Positions 20,286 through 29,661 of a DNA stretch of 64,000 bases are shown piece by piece. The notes beneath the pieces are model-generated. The model saw only the letters and a program-made list of their open reading frames with translations. It ran no database searches and was not told the origin of the DNA. Numbering within the stretch: the stretch's first letter is position 1; each line of letters begins with the position of its first letter. Location of the stretch: positions 496,001-560,000 of the forward strand of contig NZ_JAKIKU010000001.1 in NCBI RefSeq assembly GCF_023283985.1, given 5' to 3'. This stretch comes from Shewanella electrodiphila. GTDB taxonomy: Bacteria; Pseudomonadota; Gammaproteobacteria; Enterobacterales; Shewanellaceae. Position numbers and translations under genes: made by a program.

Positions 20286-20818
20286 AGGTTATTGATACTA
20301 AGATTGCTGACGTTAAAATGATTGAACCTTCAGTGTTTAATGATGCTCGTGGTTATTTTGTCGAGACTTTCCAAGCCGATAGATATCAGCGTTTGTTAGG
20401 TATTGATAAAGCGTTTGTTCAGGATAACTACTCTCGCTCTAGAAAAGGTGTTTTGCGTGGCTTACACTATCAAAAAGTTAATCCTCAAGCTAAATTGGTT
20501 CGTGTTGTGAAAGGTACCATTTTTGATGTGGCCGTTGATATTCGCAAAGGCTCAGTTACCTTTGGCCAATGGGTCGGCGTAGAATTAACCGAGACTAATA
20601 TGCGCCAGCTTTATATTCCTGAAGGTTTTGCTCATGGATTTGTCGCGCTCACTGAAATAGCTGATGTGGAATATAAATGCACAGATTATTATGACCCCAG
20701 TAATGAAGCTTGTATTAAGTGGAATGATCCTGAATTAGGCATTACTTGGCCCATTAAGAGTGTCATATTGTCTGACAAAGACGAGAAAGGTTTGCGATTT
20801 AAGGACCTGCTAAAGTGA
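20282..20818 (+). CDS. rmlC: dTDP-4-dehydrorhamnose 3,5-epimerase RmlC
   Basis: This cupin-fold epimerase, 178 aa, is the third enzyme of the rhamnose pathway. Visible family motifs are [26 protein letters not shown] (with the catalytic His), [16 protein letters not shown] and [10 protein letters not shown]. The start is a TTG that overlaps the TGA of rmlA by 3 bases (TTGA); a GGAG lies about 9 bases upstream. Its own stop overlaps the GTG of rmlD in the same way, so the operon seems translationally coupled throughout. Confidence 0.96.
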   Translation: MKVIDTKIADVKMIEPSVFNDARGYFVETFQADRYQRLLGIDKAFVQDNYSRSRKGVLRGLHYQKVNPQAKLVRVVKGTIFDVAVDIRKGSVTFGQWVGVELTETNMRQLYIPEGFAHGFVALTEIADVEYKCTDYYDPSNEACIKWNDPELGITWPIKSVILSDKDEKGLRFKDLLK

Positions 20819-21774
20819 AATGTTGGTTAGTTGGTGCGAGTGGTCAGTTGGGGCAATGTTTACAACAAGCGTTGATAGACAATCAGGTTTTTTCATCTAT
20901 TGATCTGGTTAAATCAGTCCACACAAACCCTGACTATCCTAGTTCGGAATCTTTTAGCTTGAAAGCCTCGAGAACGAAACCGTTCAAGCTTGATATCACC
21001 GATTTTGATGCGGTAAAGCTCTTTGTTCTTACTCATAAGCCTAAACTCATTATCAATACAGCAGCTTATACTGAGGTAGATAATGCGGAGTCGAATATTG
21101 ATAAGGCTTACAATGTTAATCATAAAGGCGCTAGAAATTTAGCCTTGGTTGCTAATCAATCCAATATCCCTATTATTCATATTTCGACTGATTTTGTATT
21201 TGATGGACAAGCGACAATTCCCTACCTCGAGGCTCACTCTTCGCGTCCCATAAATGTGTATGGCGCGTCAAAACGTCAAGGTGAGTTAACTATTCAACAA
21301 GCGTGTTCTCAACATGTCATTATTCGAACATCTTGGTTAATCAGCGAATATGGTAATAATTTTGCTAAAACAATTATTAGACTCGCTCAGAATAGAAATG
21401 AGTTACGTATTGTTGATGATCAAATAGGTTGTCCTACTTATGCAGGGAATTTAGCTAAAGCGATATTACACATGGCTGCACAAATCGCGCTGGGTAAAAC
21501 AACCTGGGGTACTTTTCATTACTGCGGTAATGTTAGTACTAGTTGGTATGGATTGGCTAAAGCCATTGTCGAGGAAGCTAGTGTACAACGTAAGCTACTA
21601 ACAGTCCCTATACTCCAGAGGATAAATACACTGGATTATCCTTTGCCAGCAAAGCGGCCACCATACAGTGTGCTTGATTGCCAACAGATAAAAATTGCCT
21701 GGGACATCGAGGCTTGCGATTGGCAAGCATCAATTAAAACCCTGATAAAAAATCTAGATGTTGCTGCCTTATAA
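20815..21774 (+). CDS. rmlD: dTDP-4-dehydrorhamnose reductase RmlD
   Basis: RmlD carries out the last, NADPH-dependent step to dTDP-L-rhamnose. It is an SDR-extended protein of 319 aa with GASGQLGQCLQQAL at residues 8-21, NTAAYTEVDNAE, STDFVFDG, YGASKRQGE (catalytic Tyr and Lys) and RTSWL. It starts with GTG in a GTGA overlap with the rmlC stop. An unusually long segment between the first beta strand and the NTAAYT motif (about residues 25-60) is Ser/Lys rich. It is the last gene of the operon, followed by 413 gene-free bases. Confidence 0.95.
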   Translation: MKCWLVGASGQLGQCLQQALIDNQVFSSIDLVKSVHTNPDYPSSESFSLKASRTKPFKLDITDFDAVKLFVLTHKPKLIINTAAYTEVDNAESNIDKAYNVNHKGARNLALVANQSNIPIIHISTDFVFDGQATIPYLEAHSSRPINVYGASKRQGELTIQQACSQHVIIRTSWLISEYGNNFAKTIIRLAQNRNELRIVDDQIGCPTYAGNLAKAILHMAAQIALGKTTWGTFHYCGNVSTSWYGLAKAIVEEASVQRKLLTVPILQRINTLDYPLPAKRPPYSVLDCQQIKIAWDIEACDWQASIKTLIKNLDVAAL

Positions 21775-22187
21775 GTAGCTTGTAAAACATTTGTTTAAAC
21801 CTAAGCGGAAAGCGTATAACCTTCTTAAATAGCCGCTTTCAGACTACGTTTTTCTTAGTGTCACCTGTTAACTTATGAGGTGATGATATCACCTCTAACT
21901 AGCTGGCCAAATTCACTATGCCACTACAAACATCATTTAGGCTTCTTTGAAGGGCCTTGAGAGGTTGCCGTTTTTAGTTTTCATAAAGCTTAATCGAGGA
22001 TTTACATTCTTAAGTAGATCTCAAAATTTGACAGGATTAAGCAATACGCATTAGCGCGGGGGTCATGGACAATTATTTAAAACTATAAGTTAACACCTGC
22101 ATATAAAATATATAGCTATTAATAGTGACTTTTAAAGCAAACCGTTTGCAAAAACGCTATTAAACAGAATTTATTAACGGATGGATA
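21775..22187. other. gene-free spacer between rmlD and ugd with a perfect inverted repeat
   Basis: The stretch has no supported gene. Its clearest element is a perfect 8-bp inverted repeat, GAGGTGAT (21877-21884) and ATCACCTC (21888-21895) around GAT, with a further half-site-like GTCACCT just upstream at about 21860. No T-tract follows, so a protein-binding operator or an mRNA structure is as likely as a terminator. I looked for a RfaH/ops (JUMPstart) element and did not find one. Confidence 0.45.
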
Positions 22188-23354
22188 ATGAAAATTGCTA
22201 TCGCTGGTACCGGTTATGTTGGTCTTTCAAATGCAATGCTTTTAGCGCAGCATCATGACGTCATAGCTGTTGATATTATTCCTGAAAAGGTGAGACTGCT
22301 TAACAATAAGCAGTCTCCTATTGTTGATGTCGAAATTGAAGATTTTTTAGCAAATAAAGACCTTAATTTTAAGGCTACACTGGACAAAATAGAGGCATAT
22401 AGAGAGGCAGACTATGTGATAATCGCAACCCCGACTGATTATGATGTAGAAACTAATTATTTTAATACCTCGTCTGTCGAAGCTGTCATCAAAGAGGTGA
22501 ACTCAATTAATCCCAATGCAGTTTTGGTGATAAAATCAACAGTTCCAGTCGGCTATACTGCGCGTATTAAAGAAGATCTGGGGTGCAAAAATGTGCTATT
22601 TTCACCTGAGTTTTTACGTGAGGGCCGAGCACTATATGACAACTTATACCCTTCACGAATCATCGTAGGTGAGCGAAGTGTGCGTGCCGAAATTTTTGCG
22701 AACCTTTTAGTAGAAGGTGCGCGAAAAGAAAATATTGAAGTGCTGTTTACTGACTCGACAGAAGCGGAAGCTGTGAAACTCTTTTCAAATACCTATCTTG
22801 CACTGCGTGTCGCTTATTTTAATGAACTTGATACTTATGCAGATACCCATGGGCTTGACCCCCGCCAAATCATAGAGGGAGTTGGGTTAGACCCTCGTAT
22901 TGGCTCACATTACAATAACCCATCATTTGGTTATGGCGGCTACTGTTTACCCAAAGATACAAAACAGCTTAGGGCAAATTATGCCGATGTACCAAATAGT
23001 ATTATCGGTGCCATTGTAGATGCTAATACCACCCGTAAAGATTTTATTGCCCAAAGTATTTTAAAGCGCAATCCCCATCGCGTGGGAATTTATCGGTTGA
23101 TCATGAAGTCAGGCTCTGACAATTTTCGTGCTTCAAGCATCCAAGGTATAATGAAACGATTAAAAGCTAAAGGCATTGAAGTCGTTGTGTATGAGCCAGT
23201 GCTAGATCAGGATACATTTTTTCATTCAAAAGTGATTAAGAGCTTAGATGAATTTAAATCATCTTGTGACGTGATAGTGTCTAATCGTATGGTCGAAGAA
23301 ATACGTGATGTCAGCGCTAAAGTGTATACTCGAGACCTATTTGGTTCAGACTAG
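22188..23354 (+). CDS. ugd: UDP-glucose 6-dehydrogenase Ugd
   Basis: Ugd oxidises UDP-glucose (from GalU) to UDP-glucuronate. The 388-aa protein shows the NAD-binding [15 protein letters not shown] at residues 7-21, [31 protein letters not shown] and the catalytic Cys253 in [13 protein letters not shown]. Length and motifs match the short enterobacterial-type (KfiD-like) enzyme. It pairs with the epimerase gene 32 bases downstream, which would use its product. Confidence 0.96.
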   Translation: MKIAIAGTGYVGLSNAMLLAQHHDVIAVDIIPEKVRLLNNKQSPIVDVEIEDFLANKDLNFKATLDKIEAYREADYVIIATPTDYDVETNYFNTSSVEAVIKEVNSINPNAVLVIKSTVPVGYTARIKEDLGCKNVLFSPEFLREGRALYDNLYPSRIIVGERSVRAEIFANLLVEGARKENIEVLFTDSTEAEAVKLFSNTYLALRVAYFNELDTYADTHGLDPRQIIEGVGLDPRIGSHYNNPSFGYGGYCLPKDTKQLRANYADVPNSIIGAIVDANTTRKDFIAQSILKRNPHRVGIYRLIMKSGSDNFRASSIQGIMKRLKAKGIEVVVYEPVLDQDTFFHSKVIKSLDEFKSSCDVIVSNRMVEEIRDVSAKVYTRDLFGSD

Positions 23355-23386
23355 TACGGCTAAAATTAAGTTATTGAGATAAGTTT

Positions 23387-24391
23387 ATGAAATATTTAGT
23401 TACTGGTGCAGCGGGTTTTATCGGCAGTGCAGTGGTTGAAAAATTAACAGAAGCAGGAAATTGCATTATTGGAATTGATAATATCAATGATTACTATGAT
23501 GTAAAGTTAAAACATGCTCGCTTAGATAGGATTAAAAACAAGAATTTTAGCTTCATAAAGCTTGATATTGCTGACAGAGATGCGGTTCAACAGCTTTTTA
23601 TTGATGAACAATTTGACCGCGTTATTCATTTGGCGGCTCAAGCTGGGATAAGGTATTCAATTGAAAACCCCCATGCTTATGCTGATTCGAATCTTATTGG
23701 GTATTTGAATATTTTGGAAGGGTGTCGTCACACAAACGTTGGGCATCTAATCTATGCATCGTCGAGTTCAGTTTATGGCTTAAATGCCAAAACCCCATTT
23801 GAAACTTCTGACCGTGTTGACCATCCCGTATCTCTTTATGCGGCAACGAAAAAATCTAATGAATTGATGGCTCATACCTATTCGCACTTATATGATATTC
23901 CCACCACAGGTTTACGCTTTTTTACTGTTTACGGCAGCTGGGGGCGACCTGATATGGCGCCGTTTATCTTTATAAAAAAGATTTTAGATGGTGAGACTAT
24001 CGACATTAATAACAATGGTGATATGTGGCGTGATTTTACTCATGTTGACGACATTGTAGAAGGCGTTGTCCGTATTGCCGATGTGATCCCAAGTAAAAAT
24101 ACATCTTGGACTGTTGAACAAGGCTCTCCAGCGACGAGTTCCGCACCCTATGCAATCTATAACATTGGTCATGGTTCACCCATTAACCTTATGGATTTTG
24201 TTAAAGCGATAGAAACAGAATTAGGGATTAAAGCGAAGAAAAAATTTAGGGAAATGCAACCAGCTGATGTATATCAAACTTACGCTGATGTTGCTGACCT
24301 TTTTGAAGCAACCGGTTTTAAACCTTCAGTTGATGTTAAAGCTGGTGTTACTGAATTTGTTAAATGGTATCGAGACTTCTATCACAAATAA
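23387..24391 (+). CDS. NAD-dependent epimerase, probable UDP-glucuronate 4-epimerase
   Basis: This is an extended SDR of 334 aa with GAAGFIGSAVVEKL at residues 7-20, NINDYYDVKLKHARL, HLAAQAGIRYSIENP, SSSSVYG and the catalytic YAATKKSNE. FFTVYGSWGRPDMAPF is also present. This set is characteristic of the CapI/GAE group that converts UDP-glucuronate to UDP-galacturonate, and placement directly after ugd supports that substrate. Other 4-epimerase substrates cannot be excluded by eye. It ends the plus-strand sugar region; a terminator lies downstream. Confidence 0.88.
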   Translation: MKYLVTGAAGFIGSAVVEKLTEAGNCIIGIDNINDYYDVKLKHARLDRIKNKNFSFIKLDIADRDAVQQLFIDEQFDRVIHLAAQAGIRYSIENPHAYADSNLIGYLNILEGCRHTNVGHLIYASSSSVYGLNAKTPFETSDRVDHPVSLYAATKKSNELMAHTYSHLYDIPTTGLRFFTVYGSWGRPDMAPFIFIKKILDGETIDINNNGDMWRDFTHVDDIVEGVVRIADVIPSKNTSWTVEQGSPATSSAPYAIYNIGHGSPINLMDFVKAIETELGIKAKKKFREMQPADVYQTYADVADLFEATGFKPSVDVKAGVTEFVKWYRDFYHK

Positions 24392-24620
24392 TCACTAGAA
24401 ATGGTCAGTTTAATGAGGGTTTAATTATCAATAGTAAGTAGGTCTTGCAATTGACGTTTTTAAACCTCAATGACTACTTTACTGGAGTGTTACCAATAAC
24501 TACCTTTAGTAAAAAGGACTAAACTACTATTAAGTCATTGAAGTCGACATTCCACTGTAAAACTAATGCTCAAGTCTTCAATAATTTTACTTTCAGTTAA
24601 TGATTATTCTTTTAAATAAG

Positions 24621-24654
24621 AAGGACTTCACAAATAATTGTGAAGTCCTTTTTT
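24621..24654. terminator. bidirectional-looking rho-independent terminator between convergent genes
   Basis: AAGGACTTCACAA (24621-24633) and TTGTGAAGTCCTT (24638-24650) form a perfect 13-bp stem with an ATAA loop, then Ts to 24654. It lies between the epimerase gene and the convergent RNA methyltransferase gene and could serve both. Confidence 0.9.
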
Positions 24655-24685
24655 AATGGGATTAGTTTATCGGTAAATAGAGTTA

Positions 24686-26086
24686 TTACTTTCTCAACAT
24701 TCTCGCCACATACATGCCGTCTGAATTCGCTTCATTTGGCCACACTGTAATGTGTTTTTGTTGAGCTTGGGTGAATGGGTGTGTACTCAACACGAGATCA
24801 AAGTTTGGGTTGTGTTGTAAAAACTGCTCTACCACTTGTTCGTTTTCTATCGGTGATAATGAGCAAGTGGCATACACAAGGTGCGCGCCAGTTTTAACGG
24901 CTTTTGAACTACGAGACAATATATCAAGCTGCAGTTCTGATTTATTATCTACGCAGCTTCTATCATCAATCCAACGCATGTCTGGGTTTCTACGCCAAGT
25001 GCCTGTGCAGCTGCATGGGGCATCCACTAAAACACCATCAAAACTGTTAGCGTCGACTGGTAAGTCGTCGCTTTTCCAGCGCGCAACAGTAATGCCTTTG
25101 AAGTTTGCTCTTTTGGCGCGCTTTTTAAGTTCTTCTAACGCTTTTGAGCGAATATCCGAAGATACAATAGAGCCGGTTAGTTTGGCTTTTGAACTTGAAC
25201 TTAAATTTGAACTCGCATTTTGTAGCATAAGCGAATGAAGCTGTAAGGTTTTTCCGCCTGCGCCACTGCAAGTATCCCACCATTTCTCATCAGCCTTTGG
25301 CTGGCAAGTATTGCCAATCACTTGCGAAGCTAAATCTTGTATTTCAACTTGGCCTTGCTTGTATAATGCGACGTCATTGAGGTTAATACTTTTATTGCCA
25401 AGACTTAATGCATCAGCAAAGTATTCACTAGCACTGGCATCTATCCCTGCTTGCTGTAACTGCTTTACTGCGACTTGGGTATCAATATTTTGTGCTCTTG
25501 CCCATATCGGTGGACGTGAGCTCATCGCTTCGATCAGTTTAATTTGTTGAATTTCGTCTTCAATTGGGCAAACATCCCAGAACCAATCTGGTACTAACTG
25601 CTGTTCTTTAAATTCAATATCAGCAAATAGTTGATTCATTAGCTGGTTTCTATCGCTAACAGATAACGCATTGGCTTCTTGTATTGAAAGATAAGCTCGA
25701 GTCATGAAATCTGCAATGGTTTGATGTTGCTCAGTGCTAAAACCTGAAAAGCTTTGCCAAGCGTTAGCAAATTGCTGCCAGTTATGTTGCTCCAATAGGG
25801 CGCAACAACTCAGCATCTTAAACCAGGTTTGTTCGTCATGTTGCGAACCTAACTGTTTAAGCCATCCCCACCAACGAAATAATCCAAATAAGGTTTCGCG
25901 GATCACACGACGATCTTTCGAACCATGCTTTTTATGTTCCCTAAAGTAGTTAGCAACAATTCTATCCGCAGGCATTTTAGTGTCTAACACTTCATCAAAG
26001 AGTTTTTTAATGGTACTCGAATAGCTCAGAGCTCTTTTTTCTGCGGGTGTTGTGGCTTGTATTTGGGAATGATTAGCTGGCTGCAT
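24686..26086 (-). CDS. RsmB/NOP (NSUN)-family RNA 5-methylcytosine methyltransferase
   Basis: This 466-aa SAM-dependent RNA methyltransferase is of the Fmu/NOP/NSUN class. An alpha-helical N-terminal NusB/RsmB-like part (about 1-190) is followed by the Rossmann domain. That domain has motif I DTCSGAGGKTLQL, motif IV VDAPCSCTGTWRRNP with the first catalytic-type Cys, and motif VI YATCSLSPIENEQVV with the second. The two Cys motifs are the hallmark of m5C RNA methyltransferases. It resembles RsmB-like rather than RsmF-like proteins. The precise RNA target is unknown. It is monocistronic, and its start faces away from the outer-membrane protein gene by about 160 bases. Confidence 0.9.
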   Translation of the reverse strand: MQPANHSQIQATTPAEKRALSYSSTIKKLFDEVLDTKMPADRIVANYFREHKKHGSKDRRVIRETLFGLFRWWGWLKQLGSQHDEQTWFKMLSCCALLEQHNWQQFANAWQSFSGFSTEQHQTIADFMTRAYLSIQEANALSVSDRNQLMNQLFADIEFKEQQLVPDWFWDVCPIEDEIQQIKLIEAMSSRPPIWARAQNIDTQVAVKQLQQAGIDASASEYFADALSLGNKSINLNDVALYKQGQVEIQDLASQVIGNTCQPKADEKWWDTCSGAGGKTLQLHSLMLQNASSNLSSSSKAKLTGSIVSSDIRSKALEELKKRAKRANFKGITVARWKSDDLPVDANSFDGVLVDAPCSCTGTWRRNPDMRWIDDRSCVDNKSELQLDILSRSSKAVKTGAHLVYATCSLSPIENEQVVEQFLQHNPNFDLVLSTHPFTQAQQKHITVWPNEANSDGMYVARMLRK

Positions 26087-26249
26087 TTTTGACTCAAACA
26101 GTGGTTACCAAAAGGTTTTAAAAGCTCTTGGTCACACGAAATTAATTGAGCTGCAGTTTACCATGTCTTTAATTTTGGTTGAATATGTATAAGTGTTCAT
26201 TGACGAACTGAGTGCTCGCCCTCTTTCTAAAGGGAGAGCAGTAATGACA

Positions 26250-27608
26250 TTAAAAAGGATGATCGACCATGACCCACGCATTAGTGCTTTCATCTGATTG
26301 GGCAACATCAAGTCTTACAACAATCCCTGCGGTTAATGCTCTTAGTGATACGCCATAATCGTATTTCATGTCAGTTAGTAGCTCATCGCTAGTGTAAGAC
26401 TCACCGACACGCCCTGCTTCAACAAAACCAACCAATTGGAACCAGTCTAAACGAAGAAACTTGAGCCAGTTAACGTCTTCAATCGGATTGTATTTCAGGG
26501 TGTAACGGTACTCAGCACTGCCATAAATCACTGCTTTATCATGGAAACGTTTATTATCAAATCCGCGCATGCGATAAAAACCACCTAAGGTTGCTCCTTC
26601 GCTGTAAGGTGCGTTATTGGTAACAATTCTTCCACCTTCATCGTTGTATTCAAGCTCCCAGGTGGGTGAATAACCAGTCCAAAAATTTAACGCAATAATT
26701 CGTTGTGATGCGAAATCCGATTCACCAAATGAAAAGTATTTACTGGCTTCAAACTCAATAAAGGTCCATTGCTTTTCTGATTCGAACCAACCTGCATCAT
26801 GAGAGATAGCGACATACTGTTTACTACCGTAACTGGGGTTGATTGAAAAATCAGTGTTGTCGTATAAAAGCCCTAACTCAATAGCGTGAATTGCGCCATC
26901 AAGCTCACCATCATCAAGTTCAAAACTTTCGTAGCGGTTAAATTGCCTTAGCACGGCAACAGTAGCGCCTGATTCCATCGGGTTCCACACTCTGCCCCCA
27001 GTGGGCTCAGAGGTGAGTAAGCCTCTAGTTAAGTCATAGCTCACTGTGCTTTTATCACGTGTTGCGCCGATAGGTAGCGTGTATTCAATTTTTATATCCC
27101 ACCAATTTGAGGCGCCATCAGCTTGCAGAAATTGCTCATTGGATGAGTCATTGCTGCCTGGCAATGGTGTTCCAACTGGAATGTATTCACCGGCTCCGCC
27201 AGCATAGGCTTTTTGTTGCGGGTAATAGCCCATAAAGCCGACCAGGCTCATAAAAAATCGGTCTGTTTTAGGTAAACGGTAATTCCAAACGCCAGCGCCC
27301 GCACCATAACTGACATCGCCGCCATAGACGGTACCACCAATGGTCATTTGCTCTTGATGGTAACCACTTACCATGGCGCCCACGCCCAAATTTAATCCCA
27401 TAGAGTCAGTGCTAAATACGTAAGGGAGGATCAGTTTCTCAACCCCAGTATCTTTGGTTTCGACGCGATTAACTGCTGATTTGACGTTTGCAGGTGCTGC
27501 TATGGCAGAAGGTATGGTCAATAGCACGGTAAAGGCTATTAGGCTGATGAAAAAAATGTGCTGCTGGATCGCTATCGCTTTGGCGGTACTGAGGTATTGT
27601 TTCATCAT
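26250..27608 (-). CDS. BamA/D15-superfamily outer-membrane beta-barrel protein without POTRA domains
   Basis: The 452-aa protein starts with MMKQ and a signal peptide (a hydrophobic run around residues 19-37, likely cleaved near SAIAA). The rest is mostly alternating, aromatic-rich beta strands and ends in Phe (DHPF), as outer-membrane barrels do. GGFYRMRGFDNKRFHDKAV followed by EYRYTLKY matches the D15/BamA barrel signature (xRGF on loop L6). With only about 40 residues between the signal peptide and the first strands there is no room for POTRA domains, so it is a barrel-only family member. Its function is unknown. It is monocistronic. Confidence 0.78.
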   Translation of the reverse strand: MMKQYLSTAKAIAIQQHIFFISLIAFTVLLTIPSAIAAPANVKSAVNRVETKDTGVEKLILPYVFSTDSMGLNLGVGAMVSGYHQEQMTIGGTVYGGDVSYGAGAGVWNYRLPKTDRFFMSLVGFMGYYPQQKAYAGGAGEYIPVGTPLPGSNDSSNEQFLQADGASNWWDIKIEYTLPIGATRDKSTVSYDLTRGLLTSEPTGGRVWNPMESGATVAVLRQFNRYESFELDDGELDGAIHAIELGLLYDNTDFSINPSYGSKQYVAISHDAGWFESEKQWTFIEFEASKYFSFGESDFASQRIIALNFWTGYSPTWELEYNDEGGRIVTNNAPYSEGATLGGFYRMRGFDNKRFHDKAVIYGSAEYRYTLKYNPIEDVNWLKFLRLDWFQLVGFVEAGRVGESYTSDELLTDMKYDYGVSLRALTAGIVVRLDVAQSDESTNAWVMVDHPF

Positions 27609-27963
27609 CTACTAGCCCTGTCGTTTCTTCGAACATACAAGCTATCAAGTTCAAAGGGGAGAGTTCTAAGGAAGTGTTTTGTTGATTATTTGTTTCTATT
27701 ACATTGAATAATATAGATTGTTATATCGGAAAGATACAGCTTAGAAATCAATTATCGCCACGTAGCAACACAGTGTGACAATGTTTGAACTGTCGGCGGA
27801 ATTTACGAAGTTTAGTTAGCCGTATAAATGATCGTAAACACATTAATGCTCAGTCGAAATTGCTCACTCTCTCTTTTGATAAGCTTTTATTCCTTGTATA
27901 TAAAGGAAAAAGTATATTAAAGAAAAGGAATATTAAAGAATAAGCACATTAAAGCTGGAGCAT
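27609..27963. other. gene-free stretch with a degenerate 16-17-bp tandem repeat
   Basis: About 350 bases without a supported gene between two minus-strand genes. Near 27910-27955 the motif TATTAAAG/CATTAAAG recurs three times at 16-17-base spacing (GTATATTAAAGAAAAG, GAATATTAAAGAATAA, CACATTAAAGCTGGAG). It should also hold the promoter of the barrel-protein gene, not resolved by eye. Confidence 0.4.
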
Positions 27964-28010
27964 GTTAAAAACTGAATGGTTCGGTGCTCCATATTGGCAT
28001 GCACCGAACC
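27964..28010 (-). terminator. probable terminator of the DUF2461 gene
   Basis: GGTTCGGTGC (27978-27987) and GCACCGAACC (28001-28010) are a perfect 10-bp inverted repeat with a 13-base loop. Read on the minus strand it follows the gene stop by 11 bases and is followed, after ATTCAG, by five Ts. Confidence 0.7.
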
Positions 28011-28021
28011 GAATCGTTAAT

Positions 28022-28693
28022 TTAAAAATCTAAATCGAGCGCAAAGCAAAGGTAGCTCATCAAGTTGATGGTTTTGTTAAATTCTTGGGCGCAATAATCG
28101 ACAAAATCATTAGCGCAAACTTGTTCAATTGTAATGGGTTTTATAGCAATAAAATCCTTACGCTTTAGTTCATCAATAAGAGGGTGCGCTTTATCAAAAC
28201 CCCGAGGTGGCCTTACTAAGCTATCACCAGATAATTCAAACCCAGCTTTTTCTAATGCTAATAAGGCTTTTTGATAGCCGTTAGGGTTTTCATCAATACA
28301 ATGTCTAATTGCATTTAATGCCTTTGATTCAGGATGCCAAATGCCAGCAGCAAGAAAACAGCCTTCATTAGCTAAGTGTAAATATAAGCCTGGAGCATGA
28401 ACATCTTTACCCTGAAAGTGTCTAAACTGAATGCCAACATTCAACTTATAAGGACTTTTGTCTTTACTAAAACGGCTGTCTCGTTGGGGGCGCATCATGC
28501 TGCCGCCCACTTTTTTAGGGACTGCGGTTAGGCGAGGGGACAAATTTAAAATCGGACCCTGCATTGCTTCGATAAATTTGAGTGTAGGGGTTCTGACTCT
28601 GTCTTCATAATCTTGTTGGTTGGCTTTAAACCATTCACGATCATTGTTATTGGCAAGTAAGGTGAGAAAATCGAAACTTTGCTGAGTGTACAT
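28022..28693 (-). CDS. DUF2461 / TIGR02453 family protein
   Basis: This is a conserved cytoplasmic protein of unknown biochemical role. After the chosen start (MYTQQSFDFLTLLANNNDRE) it has WFKANQQDYEDRVRTP and SPRLTAVPKKVGGSMMRPQR. It also has DSRFSKDKSPYK and GLYLHLANEGCFLAAGIWHP, the recognisable core of this family; the 223-aa length is usual. The frame is open to 28738, but the added 15 residues (MPLWHTLPSSFLGFV) do not belong to the family, and AGGA sits suitably before 28693. Its neighbours give no functional clue. Confidence 0.85.
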   Translation of the reverse strand: MYTQQSFDFLTLLANNNDREWFKANQQDYEDRVRTPTLKFIEAMQGPILNLSPRLTAVPKKVGGSMMRPQRDSRFSKDKSPYKLNVGIQFRHFQGKDVHAPGLYLHLANEGCFLAAGIWHPESKALNAIRHCIDENPNGYQKALLALEKAGFELSGDSLVRPPRGFDKAHPLIDELKRKDFIAIKPITIEQVCANDFVDYCAQEFNKTINLMSYLCFALDLDF

Positions 28694-28738
28694 AACAAAT
28701 CCTAAAAATGATGAAGGTAAAGTGTGCCATAAAGGCAT

Positions 28739-29225
28739 TGAATTTCAATCTATGATTAGCTTTACCTCGTCAATATATGACCTTAACTCGCTATATTCAG
28801 TTGATGTATACGAGTAGCAATTATAAAGGCTGACCTACGCCTAAACTCATACTTGAATAAGATGATTTATGTTGAGTGTTAAAACATCAAATTTAAGTTA
28901 CAGGTGTACTTTTTTAGGAAATATATAAAGTTAGCTACTACTTTTGGCGCTTTGAGAATATAGCGTTAATGAGGTTAGCGACTGTTGGTGATAGTTTTTT
29001 TATATCATTTGTATTTTTTTAGTAGTATTTTTAATCTTTAGGAGTATTATGCGCTTCCAAACTGATTGAGAGTAATTTTTTAACTCGACATTAACTCTGT
29101 TAAATTGTTGTTTTGGCTTAAGTTGATGATGCTTGAACGGTGATATTACCTAACAAACTCATTTATTCTACTCTAGCTTTTCTAATTTAACGCTATTAAA
29201 CAAGGTTCTGTAAAAAGGCTTGAAC
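28739..29225. other. gene-free stretch between divergent genes
   Basis: About 490 bases with no supported gene. It is strongly AT-rich around 28980-29110, with T-runs and a near-duplicated TAGTAGTATT / AGGAGTATTA pair. It should contain the divergent promoters of the DUF2461 gene and the RimB/RimK operon. I see no riboswitch-like or palindromic operator element. Confidence 0.35.
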
Positions 29226-29657
29226 ATGACAAAAAATGCATTACAAATTCTTGGCTGGTGTGAATGGGCGACGTTTCCTGAACTTGGCAATGAACGGATC
29301 AATATGAAAGTTGATTCCGGTGCTAAGACGTCATGTTTACACGCTTTCAGGATTAAACCGTTTACAAAAGCAGGTGAAGACTGGATTAAAGTCTGGTTTC
29401 ACCCAGAGCAAGAGTCAGATAGAGAATTGATTTGTGAGTTTGCAGTGTTTGACCGTCGCCATGTAAAAGATTCAGGTGGTCATATTACTCATCGCTATGT
29501 CATTAAAACGCCTATCATTATTGGCGAGCAACAATTTGATATTGAACTCACGCTTACACAGCGTGACAACATGCAATTTAGAATGCTATTAGGTCGTAGA
29601 GCACTAGCTGGACGCTACTTAGTTGACTCATCAGCATCATACTTAACAGGAGCCTAA
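29226..29657 (+). CDS. RimB-type ATP-dependent zinc protease family protein
   Basis: This 143-aa protein is of the retropepsin-like zinc protease family (PF05618), which includes RimB of the rimABK system. [13 protein letters not shown] near residues 29-41 is the aspartic-protease-like DSGA motif, and [14 protein letters not shown] near the C-terminus is the other family hallmark. The frame is open from a TTG at 29220, but AAGG is 8 bases from the ATG at 29226 and only 2 from the TTG, so 29226 is chosen. It is the first gene of a three-gene operon with rimK 4 bases downstream. RimB is known to act on the RimK product in Pseudomonas. Confidence 0.85.
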   Translation: MTKNALQILGWCEWATFPELGNERINMKVDSGAKTSCLHAFRIKPFTKAGEDWIKVWFHPEQESDRELICEFAVFDRRHVKDSGGHITHRYVIKTPIIIGEQQFDIELTLTQRDNMQFRMLLGRRALAGRYLVDSSASYLTGA

Positions 29658-29661
29658 GCCC

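Noticed and set aside
21775..22187. Search for a RfaH/ops (JUMPstart) element before polysaccharide genes
   Set aside because: The GGCGGTAGCNT core is not found here or before the WbpM-like gene; CTGCGGTAGTT before the second cysN is only a partial, misplaced match.
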